DNA of 64,000 nucleotides from Varroa destructor (GCF_002443255.2 NW_019211456.1:17903557-17967556); one strand, 5' to 3'. Shown: positions 11,010 to 22,375, numbered from the stretch's first letter. Made by a program: numbers and translations. The notes: generated by a model not told the origin, from the letters alone.

Positions 11010-14000
11010 CCTCTGTGCAAAAGCAGCAGCAAGGCTCACCCCACCTGCCTAGGTCTGTCTAGGACAGGGTCGGATCGACATATAAAAGACGGAGACGACA
11101 ACAGATCTCGCTGGTGGATATTTCTCTGCTTCCACCAGGAAACCATTATCGCTTTACTGGATAATGATCGTCTTCGCTAAGCTTCTTAAGGAATGAATAT
11201 AAGAAGTAGCCATTTTGGTACGTATAATATAGTTTGAAAATAACCCGTTGCGGGGGTGCCATAGTGTCATCTATTTTTAGCTTTTTTACGACATGCGTAT
11301 GTTTTAGGTTTTCTCAAGAGAAACACGTAATATCGCGACTTAGTTAATAAATAATAATTGTTCCATTTCTTACATTGAAACGGAATAAAACAATTTGGTA
11401 GATACTCGAATTGTAGACCAAACCATAAATAACTTGAGCACAAATGTAAGTCGACTGTGACACTTCGATAAAATAGCGGTAGCTGTATTTGGCTGGACAT
11501 TCTGAGACTAAACTACTGTAAAATAGAGGACCATTCAACAACCAGGAAATAATTTTGCTAAATACGTGCGGCAGAGTTCATTTGATCCAGTATAACAGAA
11601 ACGGACGCCTGTTCTGTGTATCACCTTTTAAGAGGGCTACGCCCTCGTTTCCAGCAACGCCTTTATTTTGCCTTTAATTCAGCCAGCTGTGCCCTCTCCC
11701 CGTAAAGCTCTATATGACATTGTCGAGGATTCCTGCAAGTCGCTGTTTCTTATGAGGCTGGCGTTTCCTTGTTGGCAGGTTTACCCTGGATCCTAATGAA
11801 ATACCCACACAACCGCGACCCATCCCGCCTCACCCTACACAGTGGAGCGCAGAAGGGGCAATCAGATGCTTACAGGGGCAGAAGTGGTGTGCTTCAGTGT
11901 TGGTCGGTGTTAACCCGGGAGTGGTTCTCCATTTTAAGTTGACCGTGGTTGAAACACCTTTACTCAGCAGTAGCATCCGTTCTCCGGAGAGTAGCTTCCT
12001 TGCTCCTTCGCCGTCGTGGTCTGGCCGCCTCTACACCTTGCGTTGGTTGCTATTCAGAGTCGCTTACCGCTTGTCTGGACCGCTCAGATGCACCGAAGCA
12101 ACTCCGTGGTATCACCAGCGGAGATCAGCATAGCAAGGTTTCTCCCTTAAGATTCTTACAGTCCATCCACCAACAAACCCCAGCACAATCTAAACTCTGC
12201 CCTGCAACGAGCCTTCATAGCATTTGCAAGCATCCAGAATCTTTTCTACTATTGCATCTCATATCATAGTACGATTTAGCTATAATCACCTATGTTACTC
12301 CAGGCCTGCTGCTATCCTGCGAGCCACAAGGCACCTGCCTGTCGACCTAGACTAAGAGAACCGCTTTCCTGGTTGCTTCTGATTCAGCATTGCTCGCCCT
12401 CTCTCTTACTGGCCTGGGTTCTTCTTCGGGTTCTCTCATTTGGGTACACCCCACCCGCCGCACAGGTTACCGATCTACTTCTAGCCAACCTACACTTTGC
12501 TTCTTCTACTACAAGCTTACATTAGGCATAGGTTAGGTGGCGATACCTACGTACCTCCAGGAATCTCTTTTCTTGACGCTCTCGTTCTTCCGATGTGACT
12601 AAGTATCGCCTGCTCTCGGTGCGACAACCCATAGTACTCAATATGGCGGCAGCAAACTAGGAAACTATAGCCCTTAAAGCTGCTAGTCCTCTCTAAGAAT
12701 TCCTAGCAACATTGAAAGAAGTCAAAAGCTTCGCGGCTTGCCCTGTCACAGCCCCATGCATGGCTGGTAGGACATGGCAGCTAACGGTGTAGTTGCTGAT
12801 CTGGCACTAGCTGGTATCTCCCCTAAACGAACCAGCAATGACAACCATTGATGGTGGCAACCATAAGTTATAATTTGGACAACAGTTCCGACGCCACCTC
12901 TGCCAGCCCAACCCCGCTCTGTCGTGCCTTGATTCCTTGTGCTCCCTTGCCTTCATAGCGCCGAGTCCTTCTCCTTACCGCTCTTCGTCTCTTACCTTGC
13001 GTCTTGCCCGATCAACATACACACATACGACGCTAATGCTGTTGTGCTGATTGTATGGCACCAGAAGCCTGGCGGTGAGCATTCCCGTTGGTAGTGGCCT
13101 TCGGTGGTCAGTCCCCCAGCCAGGGACGTCTCGTTCTTTGGTCTCTTGTTAGTAGCGAGTAATCCTGGATTCTACAAGACATTAAGTCCCCCGCTACCTA
13201 CTTCTGGTGAAAGCAGCCGCGACCGCATGCCTTGGACGCGTTGGAGATTGAGGACAGGGCGTAGGCGTCGTCAGTTTATTAGTCGACGCTAAGCTTTTGT
13301 TATTTTGAACATCCATAGAAACTGGACGCGGCGAAAACACGATCGAAGAAGATGACTGTCTCACGAGATAGCTAGGTAGGTTGTTGTACTCGCAATGACA
13401 TGTCTTTAGCTCTGATCTCTGTCTCTTTTGACGATGCAGTTACGTTCGCTTCTTCCACCCGCTAGATTATGAACGTTGTTGACTTTAGCATCTACATGAG
13501 TGAAAAATTACTAGGATAAACATGAACATGAAGGCTTAATGAATGCATGATGGAAGACAATGGGTTAAGTCGAATTCTTCATTTGTTTGAAACTAATTGG
13601 GAACCTCTCATACCACATATGTGCCACCATGCGTGCGGGTAAAGGTTCTGCCTAAGGGAATTAACTCACCACACCCACCCATATTCCTTTACAGCTATAT
13701 GACATGGGCAATTGTTATTCTTTTCTCATAGATAGAGCGCACGTGTAATACGGCTCGGCTTCTGAATGCGGAGACAGGACGAAGAAGTCAAAGCATTCGG
13801 TCGAGGCCGTTGGGCCTAGAGGCAGGCTTCACGCGGGCTTCAAAGACCGATACCATCCTCCAGCCTTCGATTCAGAAAAAGCTTACAAGGCTCCGGTAAT
13901 CCTAAGCGAAAGTTCTGGCTCATCATTATCATCATCATCACCATTGCCATTATCACTATTATTCAGATACAGAGGAAAACGATGAACCGCAGCTGTTGTA

Positions 14001-14760
14001 GCCGTGTTCCGTAACTTATGTAGATGGCGCATTTGAATACGCCGTTGAGGATTCCGCTATTCGTTTCAAATTCTAGCCGTTTCGTTGTGGAACCTTAAAA
14101 TCGTAAGAGTGCAACGTTCTCTTTTGACTAGGGGTATGTGCAAGCTGCTGGCAAAGGATATACTGTCTGTCGGCTGAAGGGATATACACCTTCAACTGCG
14201 ATGGGGAAAATTTATAAGCACTAAACATAAGTAGGTTCGCAACATAAAACCTCTTAAGTCCGCATTGAATATCCCTAGGGTCGCCAAACAATAACTGATG
14301 TATATTAATCGCCTCGCGTGTGTCTGTATACGCTTTTCATTTCCTCAAACAGGAAAAATATAGTTAATGTTTGTTAATAGCACTTTTCTTTTATTTACGT
14401 GCATTATAGCTAACGATATAATCAGCGCCCAGTAAATTATCAACCAGCCTGTGTGCATACAGGTCCCGACCTGTATGTATCAAGCCGTTTACCCCACTTT
14501 ATTTTGAAGCATTGAAATGAGTTATTTCGCGACAATCACTATCTGAAGCGCGAAACATCAGCAGACGTCTGTAGCGACTGTTAATACGTCTCACAATATT
14601 TTGACTGAATACGTGAGTGCATGTGATACCGTGAGTATGACATTATTGGACCTATGATGTGGCGTTTATCTGACGAACAGTGACTTATGCTTCAGTTACT
14701 ACTGCCTACACAACAATACGGTCCGGAGCCGCCGAAATCAGTCTTCACGGCGCCGTAGGC
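11010..14760. other. Non-coding stretch
   Basis: About 3.7 kb without a supported exon. Plus-strand frames at 11897-12525 are serine, leucine and proline rich and share no splice or codon signal. A degenerate ATC/ATT repeat lies at 13919-13965. Confidence 0.5.
13919..13965. repeat. Imperfect (ATC)n/(ATT)n repeat
   Basis: Interrupted trinucleotide units of ATC, ACC and ATT. An aged microsatellite seen directly. Confidence 0.85.
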
Positions 14761-14768
14761 TACTAAGA

Positions 14769-14891
14769 ATGCTGAAAGAAGATGATGAGGCAGAAAGAGA
14801 GTGTGCTCGCCTGATGCTTGACCGGCATGAAGCTGGACAAAATAAAAAAATACTCGAGTCCTACCCCTTCGCCTTTCTTAAAACAAATTAA
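14769..14891 (+). CDS. Candidate charged helical peptide exon
   Basis: A plus-strand frame that stays open upstream of its ATG to about 14.66 kb. From the ATG it reads MLKEDDEAERECARLMLDRH, then EAGQNKKILE, ending at TAA after 40 codons. The heptad-like distribution of charged residues suggests an alpha-helical segment. A TTCAG about 70 bases upstream is a possible acceptor, but no donor is visible, so it would be a terminal exon if real. Family unknown. Confidence 0.18.
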   Translation: MLKEDDEAERECARLMLDRHEAGQNKKILESYPFAFLKTN

Positions 14892-15409
14892 TACCCCCTG
14901 TGAGATGAGATGAATTTATGCCAAAAAAATGTGAGGAATATATCTTACATATCCTATAAAACACAAAGAGTGACGAAGTACTCATATATTCAATACCTAC
15001 GAACGACGTGTGCTTTAATGAATACATACAGTATTATGTAGAACGAAAAATATATCTACAAGCTGTGGCCAGAAGAAAAATGCCGAATTAGTAACTAATA
15101 AGTAAAAAAAAACCCTTAATTAATTGACCTTTCTAGCCTTACGTTTCAGTGAGCTTGTTAACGCGTACTACTCCACCTACAGTTAGCAAGCAAAATGTAT
15201 AAGAATGAAAAAGAAAATGTTGTTTACCGATGTTGCATTTCAATAATTTAGAACGTGTCCACGATTAACGAGCTATTGGTCAATCCAACCTCATCAAATT
15301 TGAACGAAATCAATTTGACTAGGCGACAATAACCCGCTCAGTCTTCAATCAGTTATTTAACCAATTAGATAAATAGGGTCTGAAGACGTAAATGATCTAT
15401 CGGATTGTT

Positions 15410-15419
15410 TTTTTTTTTA
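15410..15419. repeat. Poly-T run
   Basis: Ten or more consecutive T in AT-rich sequence, a short distance upstream of the transposase relic. Confidence 0.9.
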
Positions 15420-15660
15420 TATATTAGAGTACGTACATAGCTCTTAACCAATTGCTACTCAAAAAACAATTCGATATACGTATTTGTATATGTCAGGCTA
15501 TTTGAGAGAGACCCCAGATCGTACACCAGGTCGAGGTCTAAGAAACTAGTTTGTGACCCTAGAAGGGTATATTGTAAATCCGTATGCTGCTCTGTTTCAC
15601 CTTAGATAAGGTACAAAACCTCCCAGTAGTCCAGCTTCCTATATCAAATCTTAGTCGAAA

Positions 15661-16068
15661 ACAACACGTGGGCAGACAGGAGGTGAAGCTAGTTACAATG
15701 AAATTGCGATTGTCTACTTAACCAAGAAATAGCCATAGAGTGGACACGGACCATGAAAGTACACCCATGGCTATTCAGTTATGATTCATGTCGGTGATTG
15801 CAATGGTCAGCATTATCAAGATCTTTGAAGGCTTCATCTACCAGAGCATATGAGACATCGAGTTACCTTAGAAATGCCAGTCGTTCCGTTGCTTTTGGAT
15901 AACGCTAAACCACATCGACCCAAGTCGTCTAAAGAAAGTTCAAAGTCTGACAAAAAGAACTTGCATGACTGTGTGAAGTTTTAGATATTATACCCTTTTT
16001 TTCTGAACGCCAGAGTCTTAGATAGACCAGCATCGGATTTTGCCTACTTTTACACATCGATTACAGTG
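15661..16068 (+). mobile_element. Decayed DNA transposase relic (Tc1/mariner superfamily, pogo/Tigger-like)
   Basis: In one plus-strand frame, position 15874 onward reads MPVVPLLLDNAKPHRPKS. LLLDNAxxH is the hallmark of the second catalytic aspartate of DDE transposases. In the same frame, one TAG later, 16006 onward reads NARVLDRPASDFAYFY, comparable to the NxTxLxQPxDxGVIxxFK block that follows in pogo/Tigger (CENP-B-like) transposases. The spacing is somewhat longer than usual, so an insertion has probably accumulated. Several stop codons lie upstream in this frame (15.72-15.83 kb), so the element is dead. No terminal inverted repeats or TA target duplication were located. The motif order is seen; the family name is inference. 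Confidence 0.42.
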
Positions 16069-16069
16069 T

Positions 16070-16730
16070 AGATCCTGTTATGTTAGAAAATGGAGACTTT
16101 TAAGGCCCATACAGCGTGCTCTAAGACGCAAGCGATTCAAATAAAACGTAGAAGTTTACAAGTGCTTGGATACACACCATATTCAATAATTGCCCGCAAT
16201 AGATCCCTTTTTCTTTTGCAATAAATCGATTTATGACTCGAACGCTAGAGGAAAGCCGTGGCAAGCCAAGCACACTACTCCAAGTGAGAGCAGCACTTAA
16301 AATGAGCGGAAAACGTAAATTGGCCACTGAGTTGTTTAATGTGCAAATACATTATCTTTCCTGTGTGATCAAATAAACATAATTTTTTTTATACGCAACA
16401 CAAGCTATCTTTCCGTAACAGAAGACACCTTACAACATAAGCGCGTGTTACAAAAATGTTGTAGCTATGTACATTCGTAGTATATTCTACGCCCAAGAGA
16501 TATTTTTTTCAAACGAAAATCCTGTATGCTGTTACTGCAAAAGGCTTGTATCAGGCCAAATGCGAGTAGTTACTGGTCAATTTATTAATTGGATTACCGT
16601 GTTCGATTTGTCATGGATTATAGTACAAGTATAGACACACGCTGTTTTTATGAGATTCGATACGAGGCGATGTGACATGGCGGTTTAATTGAAATACCGG
16701 GAGTTATTGCAACGAATGACGCCCTGTGCC
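16070..16730. other. Non-coding stretch
   Basis: AT-rich sequence following the transposase relic. No exon or repeat supported; part may be the 3' flank of that element. Confidence 0.5.
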
Positions 16731-16739
16731 ACTTGCTGC

Positions 16740-17096
16740 TTAAGCAAAGCTGCCACTCTGTCCCGTTTTATTTTTACACAACGGCTGCAGGTGCCGCTGT
16801 TTTAACACCGAAGAGGAGGAGGATGGCACAAAGATTTTGCGACAACTTCTCGAAACGTCGTCTTGGGAGGGCAACGAAAACACAGGGTGGACAACGCCAG
16901 TGGTTCCAGGCTTTCTTGGTTTCCCTGAAATTCCTCCCTCCCCTGCTTCCTCAAGCACGGCCTGTGGGACGCCCCACGTAGTCGCATTTTGGGTTAGTGG
17001 TCGCTTTCCGACAAAATCCATTGGTGGGAGGCGGACAACGATCGGAGTGCGGCAAGCTACTAATTGTAACGAATCGCCCCAATATCCTTCGTCCAT
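16740..17096 (-). CDS. Candidate ORF, unknown protein (118 aa)
   Basis: Minus-strand ATG with G at -3 and G at +4 (GCGATGG) opens a 118-codon frame ending in TAA. The first two thirds have strongly purine-first codons and protein-like composition (MDEGYWGDSLQLVACRTPIV; then AVLEEAGEGGISGKPRKPG). The last third has a serine run and resembles untranslated sequence, with an AATAAA word inside the frame near the end. The segment is clearly more GC-rich than its flanks. A plus-strand frame (16837-17181) overlaps but is rich in P, S and R and lacks codon bias. No known domain is visible. It could be an initial exon whose true donor lies before the serine run. Confidence 0.3.
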   Translation of the reverse strand: MDEGYWGDSLQLVACRTPIVVRLPPMDFVGKRPLTQNATTWGVPQAVLEEAGEGGISGKPRKPGTTGVVHPVFSLPSQDDVSRSCRKIFVPSSSSSVLKQRHLQPLCKNKTGQSGSFA

Positions 17097-17530
17097 CGCT
17101 GCAGCACCTCTGCTCTGTCCTCGGTTCTCACTAGGTCTTTTTGGCAGGATTATCCTCCATCAACCCCGAGCGTCAGTCTGAGATCGCGCAGACTCACAAG
17201 CTTACCTCGCAACGCCATTCGAAGGAAAGCCGGAGCGGGCAAACAGAAGCAGGCTACTGGGTAATGCCCTCAACTCTAACACTGTCTTGAAGCTTAATGC
17301 CACTTCCTTCTCGGAGGAAAGATACAGACCATAAGTTTATGAAACATCTGCTATTTCAGCACTGGTCGCTATGGTGGCAGCTTGCCTGTTTTTGCAGCTG
17401 CAGCATCAAGTGAGATACGTAACTGCATGCAATGCCATTCATTTACCTGAATAAAGTAAGTCAGAGCAAGAAGCAATTTCAAGAAGAAGATTTAGTTAGA
17501 ATTCAATTGCCTTTGGTGCTGGTTACATAG

Positions 17531-17590
17531 TCCCGTAGCTGAGTGGGTTTGAATATATTGATACTCCGAATATTGGCAATGTAAAAAACT
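17531..17590 (+). repeat. tRNA-like (SINE-type) relic
   Basis: TAGCTGAGTGGG at 17536-17547 fits the RNA polymerase III A-box consensus TRGCNNARNNGG and is preceded by a tRNA-like 5' arm. The following bases resemble an anticodon arm, but no intact B-box (GGTTCRANNCC) is present and the stem does not close, so this is not a working tRNA gene. It could be the head of a decayed tRNA-derived SINE. Confidence 0.35.
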
Positions 17591-18471
17591 GCTTGGATAT
17601 ACTCAACAAGCTAATTAATAATGTGCTGATGAATCAGATCGAAGATCATGTGGTATTACTGCAAGCAGTGGGCAATTGTAAGAATAAAATAGTCTAGCTC
17701 ATGTCAACGGTTTTGTTTTAAGAAACACCGCTCCGACGTATATATAAGGTCTATGAGGTCTCCCCGTACTATGTATTATTGCTGCCGAGAAGCCCTGTCG
17801 TTGCATCATGTCCAGCTGCACAATGCAGTGATCAGATGCAGGGGGCAAACTTTGGCTTTCTATCGGCTATTCAACAGGATGAAAGCAGGAGGTTAATTAT
17901 CACAAAAGGCTTCCTTCTGTGCAATGCTATTTATATGATTTCGCAAAAAAAAAGGAGTTGGATCTTATTACTGAGTACGACTTCATGAAATTGTTAAGCT
18001 TATTCGGTGTCTATTATCTAAAATAATCAGACCAGTATTGCTTGTGAATATATACCCTTTGACAAATGGACAACAAGCCGGGTGACCCATAATAAAGGCC
18101 TGCATCTATATAAAGCACGTTTGCTTTGCCCCCAGCCGTCTGTATTTTGATGTTAAAACATCGACGCTTTTACGGTGACTTAATATGCGCACAAACGTTT
18201 GTCCGACCTCATTTCCCTGATCATTCATAATAAAACCTACGAATTGCCTACACGATTAAATCAGTCCGGACATACTGGCATCAAAAAATGAAAGTAACGC
18301 TTGTCTTTAAAGTATAACCAAGACCCGAGCGCTGGAAGTAGAGTAAGCGACGCCTTATAAAATTGCGTATAACCAATTTAAATCGTGTTAAAGACTGCGC
18401 TTAGATATGACGTAGCGCGAAGTGTCCTGTCGTCCTCTCTCAACAGCTAACGATTTCGCTTTGGCCACCTT

Positions 18472-18486
18472 CATATATATATATAC
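18472..18486. repeat. (TA)n microsatellite
   Basis: A short alternating TA tract seen directly. Confidence 0.9.
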
Positions 18487-18609
18487 ACATAGGTGACTAT
18501 GCATATCTAGGCCCCGCTACCCCTGTTATGCTGTTTTCTTCACATGATACTTCATGGTAAAACTACAAGGCACACCCACAGGCCTATCTATCTATGTATA
18601 ATATCATAT

Positions 18610-18813
18610 CTAGAGAGCTGTATCCCCATTACTACTCCCCACGTGAATCGACAAACATCCTATATACCGCCGTTCTCCTCCAAGTCTACTTTTCCACGTA
18701 GAAACTTCTACTAGAACTTCGAACAACGAGACAGCAACAGCAGCGCCAGGATCAACAACGACTCCTGTAGTAACACTATCTGCCGCAGCATCCCCCTGTC
18801 TGTACACGTCCAT
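18610..18813 (-). CDS. Candidate ORF, unknown protein (67 aa)
   Basis: Minus-strand ATG frame of 67 codons with strongly G/A-first codons in the first 45: MDVYRQGDAAADSVTTGVVV, then a run of Val and Ala codons (DPGAAVAVSLFEVLVEVS). No rival frame of similar quality overlaps. A GCG|GTATAT inside the frame could be a donor; otherwise it ends at TAG. The start context is weak (C at -3), so the ATG may be internal to a longer exon, although an upstream in-frame TGA lies close. Family unknown. Confidence 0.3.
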   Translation of the reverse strand: MDVYRQGDAAADSVTTGVVVDPGAAVAVSLFEVLVEVSTWKSRLGGERRYIGCLSIHVGSSNGDTAL

Positions 18814-18837
18814 AGGATGGGATAGACCAATTCAACC

Positions 18838-19074
18838 TTAGGTTGTATCTTCATAGATTGTAACGGAAATATGTATGTGTTGGTGCGTGTCCAGCCTCAC
18901 TGCACTTGGGCGCAGGCGGTCGATGTTCTCCAGTTGACCCCCCCTCCCCCAATCGTCTACGATCAACGGAGTGCCACTGTTACTGTTTACCTTTGCTGTG
19001 CTCTTAGAGCCCCCACACGATAGAATGGTTGGGGTGGATGGGGTACATAGTGAACTCGATTGCAGCACGCGCAT
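18838..19074 (-). CDS. Weak candidate exon, unknown protein
   Basis: Minus-strand frame of 78 codons. The first 28 codons end at AAG|GTAAAC, a good donor match, so the coding part may be only about 18991-19074 (beginning MRVLQSSSLC). After the donor the frame continues with coding-like codons (GGQLENIDRLRPSAVRLD). It lies immediately upstream, in the minus sense, of the candidate at 18610-18813. Without an acceptor or homology this is tentative. Confidence 0.15.
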   Translation of the reverse strand: MRVLQSSSLCTPSTPTILSCGGSKSTAKVNSNSGTPLIVDDWGRGGQLENIDRLRPSAVRLDTHQHIHISVTIYEDTT

Positions 19075-19371
19075 TGCTACACCACTGTGCGCGCTAAAGA
19101 TGCGTCAGATACCGGACAAGCGGTACAGTATTGCCAACACGACACCGGTCACATGGCATCACATATTCAGCACTGCACATGGGTGTTTGCAGCGTAGGAG
19201 GTACCGTTGCAGGTAGAACTCATTGCGTCAACTACGCTACCGTTGCTACTAGGCGACAAGTTTGTAAGGCTGGAGAAAATAGGGACTACGGGGGGCAACC
19301 AAAAGCAACCATAGTCACTGTTTAGGACATAGGGCAGAAATGTATGGCGAACATCGTTGTGGCCTCGAAAA

Positions 19372-19516
19372 ATGCTCGCTCGATTCTTTTTTCTCCTCTT
19401 TCTCTTTGAGAGTTCGACTTCTAGCGACTTTCGTATTTTACTTACGAGTCGTTTTTGTTCTCTCTACTTATTCCGCCCATCCTCTGCCATAGACGAGCTT
19501 CTATGTGAATTGGCAG
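19372..19516 (+). CDS. Candidate first coding exon with signal peptide, strong donor
   Basis: ATG with A at -3 encodes MLARFFFLLFLFESSTSSDF: one arginine, a nine-residue hydrophobic core and a small-residue cleavage zone, which is signal-peptide architecture. The frame runs to GGCAG|GTAACG at 19516/19517, an excellent 5' splice site, leaving phase 1. The core is encoded by a pyrimidine-rich tract, which also serves as the polypyrimidine tract of a strong 3' splice site at 19491-19492 (GCCATAG). The alternative reading is a 24-base microexon at 19493-19516. Either way the donor is well supported. Frame beyond the donor (an alanine run) is probably intronic. Confidence 0.35.
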
Positions 19517-19813
19517 GTAACGTGAAGTACTCCATAGTAAAACCAGCTGCCGCCGCAGCTGCTGCCGATACAGGAGCAGTCTTACTGAGAAAATTTCTGA
19601 TATCGTTCTGTTATCAAAAGTGGAATGGGGGCACATCGCATAATGAGGTAGGGTAATTCAGTAATGCGTCGTAACGTAGACTGAAGTTGAGTAACTTGCC
19701 AATTCTCGAATACACCACGGCCAAAAAGATGCACAATTTTACCAAAAATCTAATGCATGATTTTTTGTCAATCAAAATGGATTAATTCATTTATTGAAAT
19801 TGGCGCACATCTT

Positions 19814-20145
19814 TCAACGTGCCGAAAATATTAAAACTATTATAATTGATAAATACATTTTAAGGGCCCACATGGGTAGCCTGCGTTGTGCATATACGGC
19901 TATGAATATGCATATTTCACGGAATTTTGCTATTTGATCAGGCCTTGAACCTGTTACTCGACAAACAGTGCCGAGATAATGTAATTCCAAATATGCAATA
20001 CATGTTAATGTGTGGGGTGGAGCCAGGGACAATAGAATCTGTGACACAGGCCACTTAGTAGGCGGCGTGATCTGTGTCGCTAATGCGTAATTTGGGTGAA
20101 CGCTTATTACTGATGCGAGATGGATGTTATGGCCTATCATTTTAA
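19814..20145 (-). CDS. Candidate terminal exon or ORF, unknown protein
   Basis: Minus strand. A T-rich tract ending in TATATTAG makes a good acceptor at 20146/20145, after which the frame is open for 109 codons to TGA. The first codons read KMIGHNIHLASVISVHPNYA and the end is hydrophobic (MYLSIIIVLIFSAR). Codons are mostly purine-first despite the AT-rich surroundings, where a frame this long is not expected often. A GGTTCAAGGCC word near 19.94 kb matches the pol III B-box, so a decayed repeat is a competing explanation. Family unknown. Confidence 0.25.
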
Positions 20146-20309
20146 CTAATATAAAACAAATATCGGACAAAAAAATTAAGGCACATTGCGATCGTCGTCG
20201 AAAAGGCAAAGATGTTACTACTGTTCTAAAAATCAAGTGCCAAAAACATACTCTGACCCAAGAACCCCTCCGGTGGTTCAGGTAGCGTACGGCACAACTG
20301 CGATACAAA

Positions 20310-22030
20310 AGATCACTACTATGCTAAACCGTTGTCCATTACCATTTGCTGCGATATCTGTTACCATCTAACGATGGTAGCTTTTGTAAACAGGAGCAGT
20401 TGCTAGCATTTATAGTTGTATAGTATAGAAAGCTCTATTGAACTATTTATCTGTGATATTCTTGCTGGTTTTTATCGCATCGGTTTGTAGGATACATCGT
20501 AGTTCCTATTCGAATGACTAATTTAAACAAACTAGAAGAGATATATCGATTGGTGGAACTTGTGTAGGGGTTGTTGGTCTTTTTTTTTTGTTATTCGAGC
20601 GAACTGACCTGGCTGGCAGCTCCTTCTTCTTCTGTTCATTTCTTCTGGCAGATCTTTGCTGGTTAGTGCCATTAGTTTTGACGGACTAGGAGTAAAGTAT
20701 GGTATGACCAGGTAGCATATTAGGCCTACAGGAAACATTTCGAGGGAACTTGAAGCGTCGGTTGTAGTGTTTGTAGCTATATTATAACAGGTAAAGTCAC
20801 TTAGATAGGATGTATGGTAAGAAAAAGTCACGACCAAAATGTTGATATTGCACCGGTTTTGAGCTATTTTTCTAAATCTAGATAAAATAATTTATAGCAT
20901 CGCCAGGCATTCAGCAGACGTTCACAAAGATAGCCAGTGAGGAGGATAGGTAGTAATTTTTACTGAAAAAAAAGCTTTTTTACTATATAAATTGTTTAGC
21001 TTTATTGAGTTATAACTTCACTAGACACGCCAAAACGCCACATTAATCTATAGATAAAAGTAACCATAAAAGTAAGTAATAATAAAAAAAGTAACCAATT
21101 TCATGCATTTTGGACATAGAACCTGCACATAGAAACTGAACGTTTAATGTTTAATGCCACATTAAGGACCTGTTTAATTAAAAGCGCTACATCGTACGAC
21201 ATCGATTGGAATATTTCTTTCAGTCTGGAACGACGGTATATTTGACAACTAGTGGACATGCGACAACAGACACTTTTTATTCATTTTTTACCGTCCACCA
21301 CTTCTAGAGCGAGGTATAACCTTTTTGTCTACTCGTTTCTGATTACCTTCGTCTATAACTTCTGCGACCCTCTACATCGTCAACGAGTTCTGAAATCTTC
21401 GAAAAATCCTTCTGTAGATCCGCTGTTTCTTCCGTCACGACCTCTTCGCTAGCATCTTCCATTTGTCTTCTCTCGATCTTGACAGCTTTCATCGCGGGTA
21501 AAGGCTGAACTACGACTACCTAGGAGAGGCTCATCCACTTTTTAATATTCTTTGCCTTCACTTCGCGTTAGATCTGTTTCCTTTTCATAGGAATAGGTAG
21601 GGAGAGTACAGACGGTGGAAGTGGGTTACTAACGGCAGGATAGTTCCGTCCCATGCCGTCCCATTCGTTTAGTTAATTTGGAATGCAAATGCCCTCGTCC
21701 TCTCTTCAGGGGTGCAGGTTCAAGCTTCGGCTCTATGGTGAGCTTCTTTCGCCGACTCTGCGGCGCTACCCGCGCTAACCCCTTGCTCCTCTATAGTTTC
21801 TCGTTCTAACAGACAGCCACCAAGAGACCCACCAGCAACCAACTAACCGTTCAGCTGCTGGGTGAATGGGCTATACCAGCCGTGATTCTGTTTTCTTATG
21901 GAATCTCACGTTGCAACCTCCGGTCTGGTCGCACATTGCACATGGCGTACCCGGCTTTCTATCGGTAGTGCGAAAGAAAGCGGTTGGGTATATAGAATTG
22001 TATGTGTGTGTGTGGGTGCGCGCTTAATCA
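20310..22030. other. Mostly non-coding stretch
   Basis: A minus-strand frame at 20532-20837 (101 codons) has moderate codon bias and a possible internal donor (CCAG|GTCAGT), but no convincing acceptor, and is not called. A poly-T run lies at 20580-20589. A (TG)n tract lies at 22001-22015. Confidence 0.45.
22001..22015. repeat. (TG)n microsatellite
   Basis: A short dinucleotide run seen directly. Confidence 0.9.
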
Positions 22031-22032
22031 CG

Positions 22033-22245
22033 TTATGCTACACCATCGTTGCCCATTAGAACGACTTCGTTGCCCGCCCCCAACGCAAATCCAACTTGAA
22101 GCCAAGAAGCATGGATACCTAATGCTATAGACTCCAATCTCCAGAGGAAGAGCTGCTGCTGCTGCCGCCGATGGCGGCAGCTTCTACAAAAAGCCTGTTG
22201 CAGATTTGAGGTTTTCCCAACCATTAAGTTCGATTTTACCTGCAT
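22033..22245 (-). CDS. Candidate ORF with glutamine run (70 aa)
   Basis: Minus-strand ATG frame of 70 codons. It contains four CAG codons in a row (residues about 28-31), then a protein-like stretch LESIALGIHASWLQVGFALG and a C-terminus NEVVLMGNDGVA before TAA. The last 35 codons have strong purine-first bias. The ATG is followed at once by CAG|GTAAAA, which is itself a good donor, and AG acceptors occur before the glutamine run, so exon limits are uncertain. It could be the terminal exon of a minus-strand gene that includes the exons at 24.1 and 23.7 kb, but no acceptor here has the required phase 1. Family unknown. Confidence 0.25.
   Translation of the reverse strand: MQVKSNLMVGKTSNLQQAFCRSCRHRRQQQQLFLWRLESIALGIHASWLQVGFALGAGNEVVLMGNDGVA
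22152..22170. repeat. (GCT)n/(GCC)n trinucleotide repeat
   Basis: Four GCT-type units followed by two GCC units. In the minus-strand ORF at 22033-22245 this encodes a short glutamine run, a common site of length variation. Confidence 0.9.
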
Positions 22246-22317
22246 CGGCCAGGCGCTATCGACTGGTAGAAAAACTCGGCTACCTGAACACTTTAGATGC
22301 AGCCACAGCTGAAGGCG

Positions 22318-22375
22318 GTATTTGAACCTGCCTTTAGCAACAGGGCTGACACTTTAACCAGGTTAACGGGTATCA
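22318..22375 (-). repeat. tRNA-like (SINE-type) relic
   Basis: On the minus strand GGTTCAAATAC (22328 to 22318) matches the pol III B-box GGTTCRANNCC at 10 of 11 positions. It is preceded by a tRNA-like layout including GTTAACCTGGTTAAAG, an A-box-like segment with the usual spacing, and an anticodon-arm-like GCCCTGTTGCTAAAGGC. The acceptor stem is not closed and the A-box is off consensus, so it is a pseudo-tRNA or the head of a tRNA-derived SINE, not a working tRNA. Confidence 0.5.

Larger units (their letters stand above)
17190..18600. other. Non-coding stretch containing a tRNA-like relic
   Basis: No exon supported. It holds the tRNA-like A-box relic at 17531 and a (TA)n tract at 18472-18486. 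Confidence 0.5.

Noticed and set aside
11082..11089. TATAAAAG word as a core promoter
   Set aside because: Similar TATA-like words occur at about 1505, 30068, 47912 and 57934; none has a convincing initiator at the right distance or a clear exon downstream.
11897..12525. Cluster of serine/leucine-rich plus-strand frames
   Set aside because: Pyrimidine-rich DNA gives long frames without codon-position signal; no splice geometry.
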